A DNA stretch of 44,680 nt from CAYFRC01 sp050946115 (GCA_050946115.1 JBMNUF010000021.1:1-44680), one strand, 5' to 3'. Positions 1 to 8,364 are shown, counted from the stretch's first letter. Translations and numbers: made by a program. The notes: generated by a model not told the origin, from the letters alone.

Positions 1-129
1 GATCCGTTAATCCCTGAAAGTATTCTTTCATTCTTTATCACCTCGTATCTCTATTTCGACGCTTGAGATGATAATTCCTTTTGGTAATGCAAAATTAACA
101 ATTCGACGCCGATTCGATTATTCTTTATT

Positions 130-580
130 CATGCGGTGAACGTGCTGCTCGGCGATATTTGCCCCTCCTGCACAGAGTTCGCCAAGAGGCGGAAAGAGAA
201 GGGCACCCCTTCTTCAGTAAAGCCGAAATTGCAGAATACGAAGCGGACTATGATAGAATTCTACAGCGCGGAAAAAACGAGAGTAAAAAAGACTGTCTAA
301 AACCACCTACTGTGAAGAGAAAGCGCTGCTCAACCGCCTTGAAAAATACAAAGCGAATCATCTACTCTTCTTGCATGATTTCCGAACCCGTTCGAGAACA
401 ACCTGAGCAAGCGCGACTTGCGCAAATGTAAGACAGGGCAGAAAATCTACAGCTGTTTCAGGACAGAGACAGGCTCGAAGAATTACTACGCTGCCCTCTT
501 CGTCCTCGAAACTCCCAAGCGCAGCCACATTGATCCGTTCCATATCATCCGATGCATTCTGGTGGGTGAAAAGTAACCCC
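130..580 (+). pseudogene. IS66-family transposase remnant (C-terminal half)
   Basis: Broken remains of an IS66-type transposase C-terminal half, readable only by switching frames. The first frame gives FFSKAEIAEYEADYDRIL (from about 210). A second gives EEKALLNRLEKYKANHLL followed by FLHDFR (about 315-390), and the reading then continues near 430-570 through a CFRTETGSK-like stretch to ALFVLETPKRSHIDPFHII. These match the characteristic IS66 order (spacer helix, NHLLFLHDFR, CFRTE.G, final helices). Several frameshifts and a stop after RTRSRTT show it is dead. The N-terminal half lies outside the window or is lost. Bases 1-129 show nothing coding. The family call is by motif recollection, not a search. 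Confidence 0.75.
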
Positions 581-705
581 GCCTGTAGATTGCAAGTTAA
601 TTTGCCGCCCTTAGATAAACACCGAGTAAGCCGAGGGTACAACGCTGTATGGGGGATTGGTAGTCAAACCGCCTTCTGGGAGTGCATAGTCTATTTTGCG
701 CCGAC

Positions 706-1000
706 ATCACGCGCTCGCAGGTAAAGTATCTTCAATACCACCATTTCGTTTGCGAAGGCCGCCTTACGATTCGTCACTTTCCGCATTGCCGAACGGAAGC
801 TTTCGATGCCATTGGCAGTGTAGATTGTTTTTCGAATCTCGATGGGATATCTAAACAGTCGTCGGACATATTCAAAAGTATCCTTCCGAATTGGGACAGC
901 CGACGGATACCGTTTCCCCCAATTTCTCCTGAAGTGCCCTCAGAGCCTGTCCGGCTGTGCTCGCACTGACAGCGCCATATATCGCATTTAAGTCGGCGCG
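706..1000 (-). pseudogene. IS256-family (mutator) transposase remnant
   Basis: On the minus strand, one frame reads LNAIYGAVSASTAGQALRAL. After a frameshift another reads WGKRYPSAVPIRKDTFEYV, then YPIEIRKTIYTANGIESF and MRKVTNRKAAFANE. This is the usual IS256 C-terminal order (LKAIYTA, EKWGKRYP, PPEIRK.IYTTN.IES, LRKVTK), including the region holding the last catalytic Glu of the DDE triad. At least one frameshift and missing N- and C-terminal parts make it non-functional. It lies between two IS66-type fragments of opposite orientation, so this end of the window has taken repeated insertions. Confidence 0.78.
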
Positions 1001-1004
1001 AAAA

Positions 1005-1094
1005 GATTACTGCGCCGCCCTCTCTGTCCTCGAAACCGCTAAACGCCGCAACGACGACCCGTTCCACATCATCCGATGTGTTCCGGTGGGTGAA
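1005..1094 (+). pseudogene. Second IS66-type transposase C-terminal scrap
   Basis: A short frame reads KDYCAALSVLETAKRRN then DDPFHIIRCVPVGEW and a stop. It is a diverged second copy of the terminal helices of the remnant ending near 570 (there ALFVLETPKRSHIDPFHII and CILVGEK). Because both copies carry the same end with several substitutions, they are two different elements rather than one split by the IS256 piece. From here to 1278 I see nothing that codes. Confidence 0.6.
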
Positions 1095-1278
1095 TGGTAG
1101 CGACGGCAGTTTCCGTTATCCCGCTTCAATGCCGTCCGTTCCCGATTCGAGAGATGCAGGCGGACAACACCATGACGGAAAAGCGAAACATCGGCATCGC
1201 ATAGACCTTCAACCATCGCTTCCTCCCCCACCGAAACCGTCGTCCATATTTGACGCTGCAACCTGTGAAATGTGCGCA

Positions 1279-1307
1279 TTGATTTCCAAATTGAAATGTG
1301 ATACACT
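1279..1307 (+). promoter_or_regulatory. Putative sigma-A promoter of the TIM-barrel gene
   Basis: TTGATT (1279-1284), 17-base spacer, TACACT (1302-1307), about 50 bases before the start at 1361. Both boxes differ from consensus at one or two positions; the spacing is ideal. Confidence 0.5.
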
Positions 1308-1360
1308 GTTTTTAGCAAGATGAGGGCGTTTAAAACCATAGAATATGAGGAGAAAAAACC

Positions 1361-2200
1361 ATGAAGACGGTGGACTTTTTTGGAACGCAGGTCAGCAGGC
1401 TCATTTTAGGCGACAATCCCGTTAATGGGTATTCCTACATCGAACAGATTACCCCCGGAGAAATGATGCTCGACTACTATACCGCAGAGAACGCCGTGAG
1501 ACTGCTTCGCCGCGCCCAGGAATTGGGCGTGAATGCGTATCTCGGTCTTGCCAACGATTTCGTGATGCGCGTGTGGCGGCAGTTCGTAAACGAGGGCGGG
1601 CGGATGAACCTGCTCTTCCAATCCTATGCCGCCGTGGAATTGGCAGACAATCTGCGGCAGATGTGTCGCTGGTCGCCCAAGGGCATTTACCATCAGGGCG
1701 GCACGTTGGACGATATGGTGGAGTGCGGCGAGATTCGGAAGGTGAAGGATCGCATCAGGATGATCAAGGACAGCGGCGTCCCCGCGGGGCTCGGCACGCA
1801 CGTTCCCGAGGTAGTCATCCGCGCGGAGGAGGAAAACTGGGGCGCGGATTTCTACGTGACCTGCCTGTACAACGCCCGCAACACGCAGCGCAAAAACCAA
1901 AAGAGCTATATACCCGGCGAATATAACGATCTGAAATTCTATCCCGACGACAAGTGGAAAATGCTGGAGGTCGTCAGACAGGTGCCCAAGACATGCCTCG
2001 TGTTCAAGCTCCTCGCGGGCGGACAGGTGTTTTACGGGCATGCGCCGGAGGAATTCGAGGCGATCGCCGAAAGAGAGTTCCGCGATGCGTACGGAAACAT
2101 GAAGCCTGACGACATCGGCGTGGTGGGCGTCTTCCAGCGGGATGCGGACCAGCTCGCGCAGAACGTCCGACTCGTCAACCGAATCCTCGACGGGAAATAA
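1361..2200 (+). CDS. Uncharacterised TIM-barrel protein, aldo/keto reductase-like
   Basis: 279 residues, preceded by AGGAG (about 1348-1352) at good distance from the ATG. No signal peptide or membrane segment, so cytoplasmic. The N-terminus (VSRLILGDNPVNGYSY) and the helix after it (AENAVRLLRRAQELGVNAYLG) recall the first strand and helix of aldo/keto reductases. The later alternation of short strands (PKGIYHQGG, VPAGLGTHVPEVV, ADFYVTCLYN, TCLVFKLLAGG, IGVVGVFQRD) fits an eight-stranded alpha/beta barrel. I cannot point to the Asp-Tyr-Lys-His tetrad of true aldo/keto reductases, so substrate and cofactor are unknown. It stands alone, between the insertion-sequence debris and a convergent transporter operon, with its own promoter and terminator. 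Confidence 0.7.
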   Translation: MKTVDFFGTQVSRLILGDNPVNGYSYIEQITPGEMMLDYYTAENAVRLLRRAQELGVNAYLGLANDFVMRVWRQFVNEGGRMNLLFQSYAAVELADNLRQMCRWSPKGIYHQGGTLDDMVECGEIRKVKDRIRMIKDSGVPAGLGTHVPEVVIRAEEENWGADFYVTCLYNARNTQRKNQKSYIPGEYNDLKFYPDDKWKMLEVVRQVPKTCLVFKLLAGGQVFYGHAPEEFEAIAEREFRDAYGNMKPDDIGVVGVFQRDADQLAQNVRLVNRILDGK

Positions 2201-2213
2201 TCATCCTCCCCGG

Positions 2214-2241
2214 AGCCGCCGCATTTCGCTTCGGCTTTTTT
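2214..2241 (+). terminator. Rho-independent terminator after the TIM-barrel gene
   Basis: AGCCG (2214-2218) pairs with CGGCT (2232-2236), with an extra GC/GC pair inside, followed by a T run (2236-2241). It lies 14 bases after the stop codon. Confidence 0.55.
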
Positions 2242-2363
2242 CTTGTGCACATAATGCTTCGCGATGCGGAAAAGCTCGGATTCGTATGCATTGACGGTTT
2301 GAGAGATTCGGAAAAAACCATAATCGGCACGTTTCCATCAGCGAACGCGCCCTTCGCAAACGC

Positions 2364-2399
2364 AAAAACCGCCAGAAGCAGTCCGGCGGCTTCGGTTTT
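2364..2399. terminator. Probable bidirectional terminator between convergent genes
   Basis: AAAACCG (2365-2371) pairs with CGGTTTT (2393-2399), and AAGC (2376-2379) with GCTT (2389-2392), leaving a small bulge. It has a T run on both strands, so it can end the minus-strand sugar importer operon and back up the plus-strand terminator. The rest of 2242-2473 shows no gene. Confidence 0.5.
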
Positions 2400-2473
2400 C
2401 CCGGCGGTCACCCCATTCCTGCCGGTCTGATACGTTTGCCCGCTTTGACTTCACAGCAAGTTAGAAACCGCAT

Positions 2474-3358
2474 TCATCCCTTGACCGCGCCCATCGTCAG
2501 GCCCTTCACCAGATGCTTTTGGGTCAGCCAGCCCAAAATCAGGGCGGGCAGTACACTGACCGTGGAGGATGCGGAGAGTTGGGCCGTAAACTGTCCCTGC
2601 TGTTCCCGGAAGCGGGACATGTACACGGGCAGGGTCTGCACCTGATTGGTGGTCAGCGAGAAGGCCAAGAAGAATTCGTTCCACACGAACACCGCCACCA
2701 GCATGCCTGCGCTGAAGATTCCCATCGTGGCCAGAGGGAGCACCACATAGCAGATCTGCTGGATACGGCTGCATCCGTCGATCTCCGCCGCCTCGATCAA
2801 CTCGCTTGGGATGTCGGTGAGGAAGGAGTGCACCATCCAGATGACGATGGGCAAATGGAAGCCCACGTACAGAACCAATAGACCCAAACGGGTATGCATC
2901 AGCCCTGTGGTGTTATAGAACAAGAACAGGGGCATCAGGATGGCTACCGGCGGCAACAGGATGGTGGTGAGGAACCAGCCGTGCAGGAACCTGTTGGTGC
3001 CTTCCTTCTTAAACTTCCCAAAGCGGATGATGAAGGCTGCGGGCACGCCAAGGAGCAAACACAAGAGAGTGCTCATAATCACCTGAAACGCCGAATTGCT
3101 CAGGTTCAGGGACAGCCCTCCGTCTGCGAACACTTTTTTGAACGTCTCCAAGGTAGGGGTGAAGAACAGGCAGGGGCGGACAGCCTGAGTCTCGGTTTTA
3201 AAACCGGTGAGGAACATGTACAGGATGGGAAAGAAATACAGGATACCCAAGGCGTAGACCGCAATGCCGATGCCCAAATTCTTTGCGATGCGCCGGCGCC
3301 GTAGGGCTTTCTTCGCTTCTTTGAAAGCGTTTGTACTTCCGTTCGTCATTGTCTGCAC
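2474..3358 (-). CDS. Carbohydrate ABC transporter permease, MalG/UgpE type
   Basis: 294 residues, inner-membrane half of a type I sugar importer. A basic cytoplasmic N-terminus (to about residue 28) leads to six predicted membrane segments. The cytoplasmic coupling loop carries the EAA motif (EAAEIDGCSRIQQICY, from residue 189), where the ATPase docks. Its partner is the MalF-type permease just upstream; only three bases separate that stop from this start, so the two are translationally linked. The binding protein is two genes upstream. No ATPase gene accompanies the set. In Firmicutes such importers commonly share an MsmX/MsiK-type ATPase encoded elsewhere (established knowledge), which I infer here. 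The sugar cannot be read from the sequence. Confidence 0.93.
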   Translation of the reverse strand: MQTMTNGSTNAFKEAKKALRRRRIAKNLGIGIAVYALGILYFFPILYMFLTGFKTETQAVRPCLFFTPTLETFKKVFADGGLSLNLSNSAFQVIMSTLLCLLLGVPAAFIIRFGKFKKEGTNRFLHGWFLTTILLPPVAILMPLFLFYNTTGLMHTRLGLLVLYVGFHLPIVIWMVHSFLTDIPSELIEAAEIDGCSRIQQICYVVLPLATMGIFSAGMLVAVFVWNEFFLAFSLTTNQVQTLPVYMSRFREQQGQFTAQLSASSTVSVLPALILGWLTQKHLVKGLTMGAVKG

Positions 3359-3361
3359 CCC

Positions 3362-4282
3362 CTAATTCAGCATCTCGTTGCGACGGCGTATCAGCCGCAG
3401 CAGGATATTGACGGCCAGCGAGACGAGGATCACGGTGAGCACGGATATGGCTCCGGCGCGCCCTACGCGCTTGGAAGTAAAGACGATATCGTATATGAAG
3501 TAGGCCAGAGTGTAGCTGCTCTTGCCCGGCCCGCCCTTGGTAGTGACCAAGATCAGACCGAACTCCTTGACGAGGAAGATCAGGCCTAACATGATGGCTG
3601 TCTGCATGTAGTTCATAATCATGGGCAGTTTTATGCGCATCGTGGTGACCCACCAGTTGGCGCCGTCGATGCGGGCGCTCTCCAATACCTCCTCGGACAG
3701 CGACTGCAGACCGCCCAAGATAATCAACAAGAAGAAAGGCATCCACTGCCAGATAAAGAGAAAGGAAATAATCCCGATCGGGTGATAGCTGATGAAGTCA
3801 ACGGGCTGTAAGCCCAGCGCTTTGCAGATCAGGGCGTACCAGCCGAAGTCCATGTTGAGGATGGTTACCTTCCAAATGACTCCGGAGGTGGTGCTCATGA
3901 CGAAGAAAGGGCCGAGTACCAGCGTTCGCACCACATTGATGCCGGGGAGTCGGCGGTCCAGAAGCAATGCCATAAAAAAACCGATGACGGTACAGCCAAG
4001 CAGCGTGACGGCGAGCAGGGTAAAGGTCTGACCCAGGATCGGCCAGAAATCCTTTGCACCGTTGCCCGTGAAATAGTATAGGTAGTTATTGAACCAGTCA
4101 AAGTTGATGCCCTGATCCGGGCGCACCAGATTCCACTTTAAGGTGGATAGTACAATGGTGGCTACGAATGGAATCTGCGTGGTGACGGCGACCCAGATGA
4201 TCGCCGGCAGCGCGAAGTATTTGTCGGTATATCGCCTTTTTTTGTGCGGCGGCGCCTGAATGGCAGATGCCGTCTTTTGCAT
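3362..4282 (-). CDS. Carbohydrate ABC transporter permease, MalF/UgpA type
   Basis: 306 residues from the ATG at 4282, which has GGAAGGAGGG about eight bases upstream. The open frame runs back to 4438 but that part covers a strong hairpin and has no ribosome site, so the longer start is rejected. Six membrane segments are predicted after a short basic N-terminus, beginning at about residue 23. The coupling-loop EAA motif reads LESARIDGANWW (from residue 200). It pairs with the MalG-type permease downstream (3-base gap) and receives substrate from the binding protein encoded upstream. Confidence 0.93.
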   Translation of the reverse strand: MQKTASAIQAPPHKKRRYTDKYFALPAIIWVAVTTQIPFVATIVLSTLKWNLVRPDQGINFDWFNNYLYYFTGNGAKDFWPILGQTFTLLAVTLLGCTVIGFFMALLLDRRLPGINVVRTLVLGPFFVMSTTSGVIWKVTILNMDFGWYALICKALGLQPVDFISYHPIGIISFLFIWQWMPFFLLIILGGLQSLSEEVLESARIDGANWWVTTMRIKLPMIMNYMQTAIMLGLIFLVKEFGLILVTTKGGPGKSSYTLAYFIYDIVFTSKRVGRAGAISVLTVILVSLAVNILLRLIRRRNEMLN

Positions 4283-4324
4283 GGGGAATCGCCCTCCTTC
4301 CGGGAGATTCGTGATACGGTGAAA

Positions 4325-4355
4325 CCGGGGAGCGGAGCCAAGCCCCGCTCCCCGG
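4325..4355 (-). other. GC-rich intercistronic hairpin after the binding-protein gene
   Basis: CCGGGGAGCGG (4325-4335) and CCGCTCCCCGG (4345-4355) form a perfect 11-pair stem with a 9-base loop. No T run follows on the minus strand, so it is more likely an mRNA-stabilising or partly terminating structure than a full terminator. Such structures after binding-protein genes are known to raise binding protein over permease (as after malE). Confidence 0.65.
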
Positions 4356-4379
4356 CCGTAGATCAGCGCAACAGAAGGA

Positions 4380-5717
4380 TTATTGCTTGTAGCCGCCTTC
4401 CTCGGCGATTTCTTCAAACAGCGCCTGCGTGTTGGCAATGGCTTCGTCCAAAGTGATTCCGTCGATCAGATAGTCCAAGACCCACTGGGTCATCTGGGTT
4501 GCGCCCTCTTGGAACTCCACGATGGCCATATACTGCAGGCCGACGTAGGGCGTCGGGTTGACGGCGGGTCTGGTGAAGTCCAGCGGCGCAAGGGCTGCCA
4601 AGGTGGCATCCGCGTAGGGCAGAGCTGCGATGACGTCCTTCTCATATGTGGAATAGCGGGAAGCCGGCGGAGTCACGGAGCCGTCGGGCTTATACTCCAG
4701 AGTCAGGTCGATGAAGTCCTTGGAGGTGCACCACAGGATGAAATCGAAGACCTGATCCTTGTGCTGCGAGTCGGGGTTGATGGCCATAGCCCAGTTCCAC
4801 AGCCAGCCGGACTGGCCGCCTTCCACCTGCGTGGGAGCCTGCACATAGCCGACCTTTCCCTTGATGGGGGAATCCTCCGCCTCGAAGTTGCCGCACAGGG
4901 AAGTGGCATCGTAGTAGATGCCCACATCGCCCTGCAGGAACAGGTTTATGCACTCGTTGTAGCTGTTGCCGGTGAGGCTTGCGGGGCCGCAATCATTCAG
5001 CAGGTTCTTGTACATGGTCCAGCAGTTGCGCATCTCCTGCGTGTCGATGGTGGCATTCCACTCCATGTCATAGTACTGCGCGCCGAAGGCGTTCTGCATG
5101 GCGCCCAAGGGAGCGCCCAAGTTGCCCCAGCCAACGTCGGAGCGCATCACGATGCCGGTGTAACCTGCATCCTTGACGGCCTTGGCGAGGGTGTAGATCT
5201 CGTCCCAAGTGGGCTGCGCGGGCATCTCGAGGCCGACCTTCTCAAAGATCTCCTTGTTGTACATGATGAAAGAGCTCTCGCCATAGAATGGGACGGCCCA
5301 CATGTGCCCTTCGGTGTCGGAGACGGACTTCAGCATGGCGGAGAAGATGTCCTCTGCATCGTACCAGGCTTTCTCTTCCTCGGTCATGGCGTCGAAGTAG
5401 GGCGTCAGATCTTCCAAGTAGCCGTACTGGCCCCAGCACATACCTTCGTAGGGGCCAACATAGAACATATCGTAGGTGACACCATCGGTTGTTGCGTCCA
5501 AGGTCTGCGCTGCGCGCAGTTCCTCCTCGGGAATGACGGAGATGTTGACCTTGAAATCGAAGCCGGCCTGATCGAAGTACTTGTCGACTACCGCTTGAAG
5601 GCCCTGCGAATAGGGGTTGTTGGCGAAGCCGATGTTCAGCACGACTTCGTCGGCGGACGCGGACACCATGGTCAGCGTCATCATGAGAACGAGGGCGAGA
5701 CACAATAGTTTCTTCAT
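4380..5717 (-). CDS. Extracellular sugar-binding protein of an ABC importer (family 1)
   Basis: 445 residues. A signal peptide (MKKLLCLALVLMMTLTMVSA, then SADE) has a type I AxA-like cleavage site near residue 22 and no lipobox cysteine, so anchoring to the cell surface is not explained by lipidation. The mature part follows the family 1 solute-binding plan: an early lobe (VVLNIGFANNPYSQGLQAVV), the central WDEIYTLAKAVKDAGYTG helix region, and an inter-lobe region with FLQGDVGIYYDATS and WNWAMAINPDSQHKDQ. GAAGGAGGAG lies eight bases before the ATG. It is the first gene of a three-gene operon with two permeases and is separated from them by a GC hairpin. The ligand is unknown. Confidence 0.93.
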   Translation of the reverse strand: MKKLLCLALVLMMTLTMVSASADEVVLNIGFANNPYSQGLQAVVDKYFDQAGFDFKVNISVIPEEELRAAQTLDATTDGVTYDMFYVGPYEGMCWGQYGYLEDLTPYFDAMTEEEKAWYDAEDIFSAMLKSVSDTEGHMWAVPFYGESSFIMYNKEIFEKVGLEMPAQPTWDEIYTLAKAVKDAGYTGIVMRSDVGWGNLGAPLGAMQNAFGAQYYDMEWNATIDTQEMRNCWTMYKNLLNDCGPASLTGNSYNECINLFLQGDVGIYYDATSLCGNFEAEDSPIKGKVGYVQAPTQVEGGQSGWLWNWAMAINPDSQHKDQVFDFILWCTSKDFIDLTLEYKPDGSVTPPASRYSTYEKDVIAALPYADATLAALAPLDFTRPAVNPTPYVGLQYMAIVEFQEGATQMTQWVLDYLIDGITLDEAIANTQALFEEIAEEGGYKQ

Positions 5718-5799
5718 TTGGATTTCTCCTCCTTCTTAATTTCCACGATGCATGACCGCATCGCCGGATACGCTCACAGTGGCAGTCCCACTACAACTG

Positions 5800-5828
5800 A
5801 TTATATAACAAGTTTGTCGGGTTGTCAA
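5800..5828 (-). promoter_or_regulatory. Perfect consensus sigma-A promoter of the sugar importer operon
   Basis: On the minus strand TTGACA (5823-5828), 17-base spacer, TATAAT (5800-5805), about 80 bases upstream of the binding-protein start. A promoter this strong normally needs a repressor; the -35 box touches the palindrome at 5828-5849. Confidence 0.85.
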
Positions 5829-5849
5829 CATAGAATTACAATTCTATGT
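5828..5849. promoter_or_regulatory. Perfect 22-bp palindrome, probable repressor operator
   Basis: Arms ACATAGAATT (5828-5837) and AATTCTATGT (5840-5849) with a 2-base centre. It begins at the last base of the -35 box of the importer promoter and extends upstream. The short centre cannot fold well as RNA, and it lies outside the transcript, so a DNA site for a dimeric regulator is the best reading. No regulator gene lies beside it. Confidence 0.7.
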
Positions 5850-6068
5850 CAAATAGTTCCGAGTGGATTCATGCGCAATTAACCTATGGTTCGTTTGTCG
5901 GTATCGGGTTCGTAAGCGTCATTCGCATATCAAAGGGCGTTTTATCCACTCCGCAGTTGCGAGACAGCAGCGGGCTGCGCATTGACATATTTGCGCGCTA
6001 AGATAACGCACAGAAAAGTAGAGTTATGCTAAATATTTGTCAACGACGGCGCTACGGTTGGAATTTGT
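5850..6068. other. Intergenic stretch, nothing recognised
   Basis: No convincing reading frame, RNA fold or repeat was seen between the operator of the importer operon and the hppA promoter. A TTGACA at about 5984 lacks a matching -10 at proper distance. Confidence 0.5.
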
Positions 6069-6076
6069 GGTATAAT
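6068..6076 (+). promoter_or_regulatory. Extended -10 promoter of hppA
   Basis: TGG directly followed by TATAAT (6071-6076), i.e. a TGn extended -10, with no good -35 box. The start codon is 46 bases downstream, with CGAGGAGGG as ribosome site. Confidence 0.65.
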
Positions 6077-6121
6077 AAGGGCTGTTGGGTTCGTCTCTAT
6101 TATTAACGAGGAGGGTTATTC

Positions 6122-8209
6122 ATGGGATCAAGCATGACTCTGGTTTATCTGGTTTCGTTCTTGGCGGTTGCTATCGCAATGGCATTTGCGATATATCTCT
6201 ACCTGTGGGTGAAGAAGCAGCCTATTGAAAACGCGACGATCATCAAGGTGACCGAACTGATCAAGGCCGGCGCCAACACCTTTATGCGCAAGGAATACCT
6301 GATTCTGGCCGCATACTCCGTCGTCGTTGGCCTCATCCTGTTCGTTCTTCTGCCCCAACCCATATGGAAGAGCGGAGACATCATGGACAATGTGTACATG
6401 GTGATCGCCTACCTTGGCGGCACCATCCTCTCCGCGATCGCCGGCAAGATGGGCATCGTCGTTTCCACTTCCTCCAACGGCCGCTGTGCCGAGGCCGCAC
6501 AGAAGGGCATCGCGCCCGCTTTCCTGGTCGGCTTCCGCGGCGGCGCCGTCATGGGCCTGGCGGTCGTCGGCTTTAGCCTGTTCGGCGTTGCGGCAGTTCT
6601 CCTGATCTTCGGCAACAACATGATTTCCTTGGGCTTCTCCTTCGGCGCAAGCTCCCTTGCTCTGTTTGCAAAGGCGGGCGGCGGTATCTTCACCAAGACG
6701 GCCGACGTCGCCGCAGACCTGACCGGTAAGGTCGAGCTGGGCATCCCCGAGGATGACCCGCGCAACCCCGCCGTTATCGCCGACAACGTGGGCGACAACG
6801 TGGGCGACGTCGCCGGCATGGGCGCAGACCTGTTCGACTCCAACGTCGCGGCAATGACCTCTGCGCTGGTCATCGCATCTTCTCTGGGTGCGACCACCAC
6901 TTTGGCAAATACCGCAATGGTATTCATGTATGCCGCGATCGGCCTTATCGCCTCCATCGTCGGCATCGCGACCGCGCGCATCCCCGAAGGCGGCTCCCCC
7001 ACCAAGGCACTGAACTCTTCTACTTACGTCACTTCCGCCGTGTTCCTGGTGCTTACCGCCCTGGTGACCCTGATTTTCAGGGACTTCTCCTGGCGCATCT
7101 GGGGCGCTTCCGCTGCGGGCCTCTTGGTCGGCGTGATCATCGGGCTTGCCACCGACTATTTCACCGACGACTCCAAGCCCATCGTCAGGAAAGTAGCCCA
7201 TGCGTCCAGATTGGGTCCCGCCTTCACCATCCTGTCCGGCGTTTCTTACGGCTTCATCTCCGCGCTGCCGGCAATGATCGGCATCGGCGTCTCCGCCCTG
7301 GTTGCATATAAGCTTTGCGATCCCATCGGCGAAGGCTATGCCATGTTCGGCATTGCCATGTCCGCCGTCGGCATGCTGTCCATCGTCGGCACCATCATCT
7401 CCAACGACGCGTACGGCCCCATCGTCGACAATGCCCGCGGTCTTGCCGAAATGGGCGGCCTCGGCGAGGATGTCATCGCCATTGCCGATGAGCTGGACTC
7501 CGCAGGCAATACCGTAAAGGCCGTAACCAAGGGCTTCTCCATCGGCGCAGCGGGTCTCACCGTCATCTCTCTCTTGGGTACCTATATGGCGGAAACCAAT
7601 ATCGCCCTTGCCGAGGCGGGCAAGGCCTTGATTAAAGGCTTCGACCTGCTCAATCCCACCGTGTTCTTCGGTATGCTGGTCGGCGCCGCAATCCCCGCGG
7701 TATTCTCCGCCATGCTGATTCTGGGCGTTGACAAGAACGCACAGCGCATGGTCGAGGAGATTCGTCGCCAGTTCCGCGAGATCGACGGCCTGCGCGAGGG
7801 CAAGGCTTCCGCCGACTACGACAAGTGCATCGACATCGCCACTTCCGGCGCACTGCGCGAGCTGATTCCCGCCGGTCTCGTCACGATTCTGGCCACCCTG
7901 CTCGTCGGTTTCATCGGCGGCCCCCATGCAATCGGCGGCTTCCTGATGGGCAACATCATATCGGGTCTGCTGCTGTCCCTGTTCATGTCCAATGCGGGCG
8001 GCCTCTGGGACAACTCCAAGAAATACATCGAATCCGGCGAAATGGGCGGCAAGGGCTCCGATGCGCATAAGGCGGCTGTCGTCGGCGACACCGTCGGCGA
8101 TCCCTTCAAGGATACCGCAGGCCCCTCCATCAATACTCAGATCACCGTCGTATCGCTGGTAGCCTCTCTGACCTCTGCGCTGTTTGTGGCGTTCTCCATC
8201 TTCAGGTAA
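6122..8209 (+). CDS. hppA: Membrane-bound pyrophosphatase, K+-independent H+-pumping type
   Basis: 695 residues, the normal length for the family. It hydrolyses pyrophosphate in the cytoplasm and pumps ions outward across about 16 membrane helices, saving energy in anaerobes. The Mg-PPi site motifs are all present: DDPRNPAVIADNVGDNVGD (211-229) with GADLFDS after it, SNDAYGPIVDNARGLAEM (428-445), and near the end GSDAHKAAVVGDTVGDPFKD. The potassium-specificity loop reads GNTVKAVTKG (462-471) with Lys466 and Thr469, the pair typical of K+-independent enzymes, whereas K+-dependent ones have Ala and Gly. Known K+-independent enzymes pump protons, so Na+ pumping is unlikely. Start chosen by the strong GAGGAGGG site. 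It is single, with its own promoter and a strong terminator. Confidence 0.97.
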   Translation: MGSSMTLVYLVSFLAVAIAMAFAIYLYLWVKKQPIENATIIKVTELIKAGANTFMRKEYLILAAYSVVVGLILFVLLPQPIWKSGDIMDNVYMVIAYLGGTILSAIAGKMGIVVSTSSNGRCAEAAQKGIAPAFLVGFRGGAVMGLAVVGFSLFGVAAVLLIFGNNMISLGFSFGASSLALFAKAGGGIFTKTADVAADLTGKVELGIPEDDPRNPAVIADNVGDNVGDVAGMGADLFDSNVAAMTSALVIASSLGATTTLANTAMVFMYAAIGLIASIVGIATARIPEGGSPTKALNSSTYVTSAVFLVLTALVTLIFRDFSWRIWGASAAGLLVGVIIGLATDYFTDDSKPIVRKVAHASRLGPAFTILSGVSYGFISALPAMIGIGVSALVAYKLCDPIGEGYAMFGIAMSAVGMLSIVGTIISNDAYGPIVDNARGLAEMGGLGEDVIAIADELDSAGNTVKAVTKGFSIGAAGLTVISLLGTYMAETNIALAEAGKALIKGFDLLNPTVFFGMLVGAAIPAVFSAMLILGVDKNAQRMVEEIRRQFREIDGLREGKASADYDKCIDIATSGALRELIPAGLVTILATLLVGFIGGPHAIGGFLMGNIISGLLLSLFMSNAGGLWDNSKKYIESGEMGGKGSDAHKAAVVGDTVGDPFKDTAGPSINTQITVVSLVASLTSALFVAFSIFR

Positions 8210-8231
8210 AGCAAGCGATCAAAAGACCTTC

Positions 8232-8273
8232 AAAAGGGACTGCGAACGTATAGAACTCGCAGTCCTTTTTGTT
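8232..8273 (+). terminator. Strong terminator after hppA
   Basis: AAAAGGGACTGCGA (8232-8245) pairs with TCGCAGTCCTTTTT (8257-8270), 14 pairs with one G-U, ending in the T run TTTTTGTT. Confidence 0.9.
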
Positions 8274-8290
8274 AATTCGCACCGTCGTCG

Positions 8291-8319
8291 TTGACTGCAC
8301 ATCTCAATGCTGGTATACT
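8291..8319 (+). promoter_or_regulatory. Sigma-A promoter of the PG-binding protein gene
   Basis: TTGACT (8291-8296), 17-base spacer, TATACT (8314-8319) preceded by TGG (extended -10). The start codon follows 46 bases downstream. Confidence 0.8.
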
Positions 8320-8364
8320 ATTACCGTAAGCAGAACGCCCCGTCAGGTTCATAGAGGATATAGT

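Noticed and set aside
626..643. IS66-like terminal inverted repeat (GTAAGCCGAGGGTACAAC)
   Set aside because: The first bases resemble an IS66 end, but no matching inverted copy was found and the orientation does not fit the remnant before it.
5718..6121. Riboswitch or small RNA in the 404-base gap
   Set aside because: The only strong structure is the palindrome with a 2-base centre, which is better as a DNA site; no known aptamer pattern was seen.
6128..8068. 646-residue open frame on the strand opposite hppA
   Set aside because: It lies wholly under a gene with clear family motifs; its composition (His, Asp, Gly, Ala rich) is what the reverse of a membrane protein gene gives. No ribosome site.
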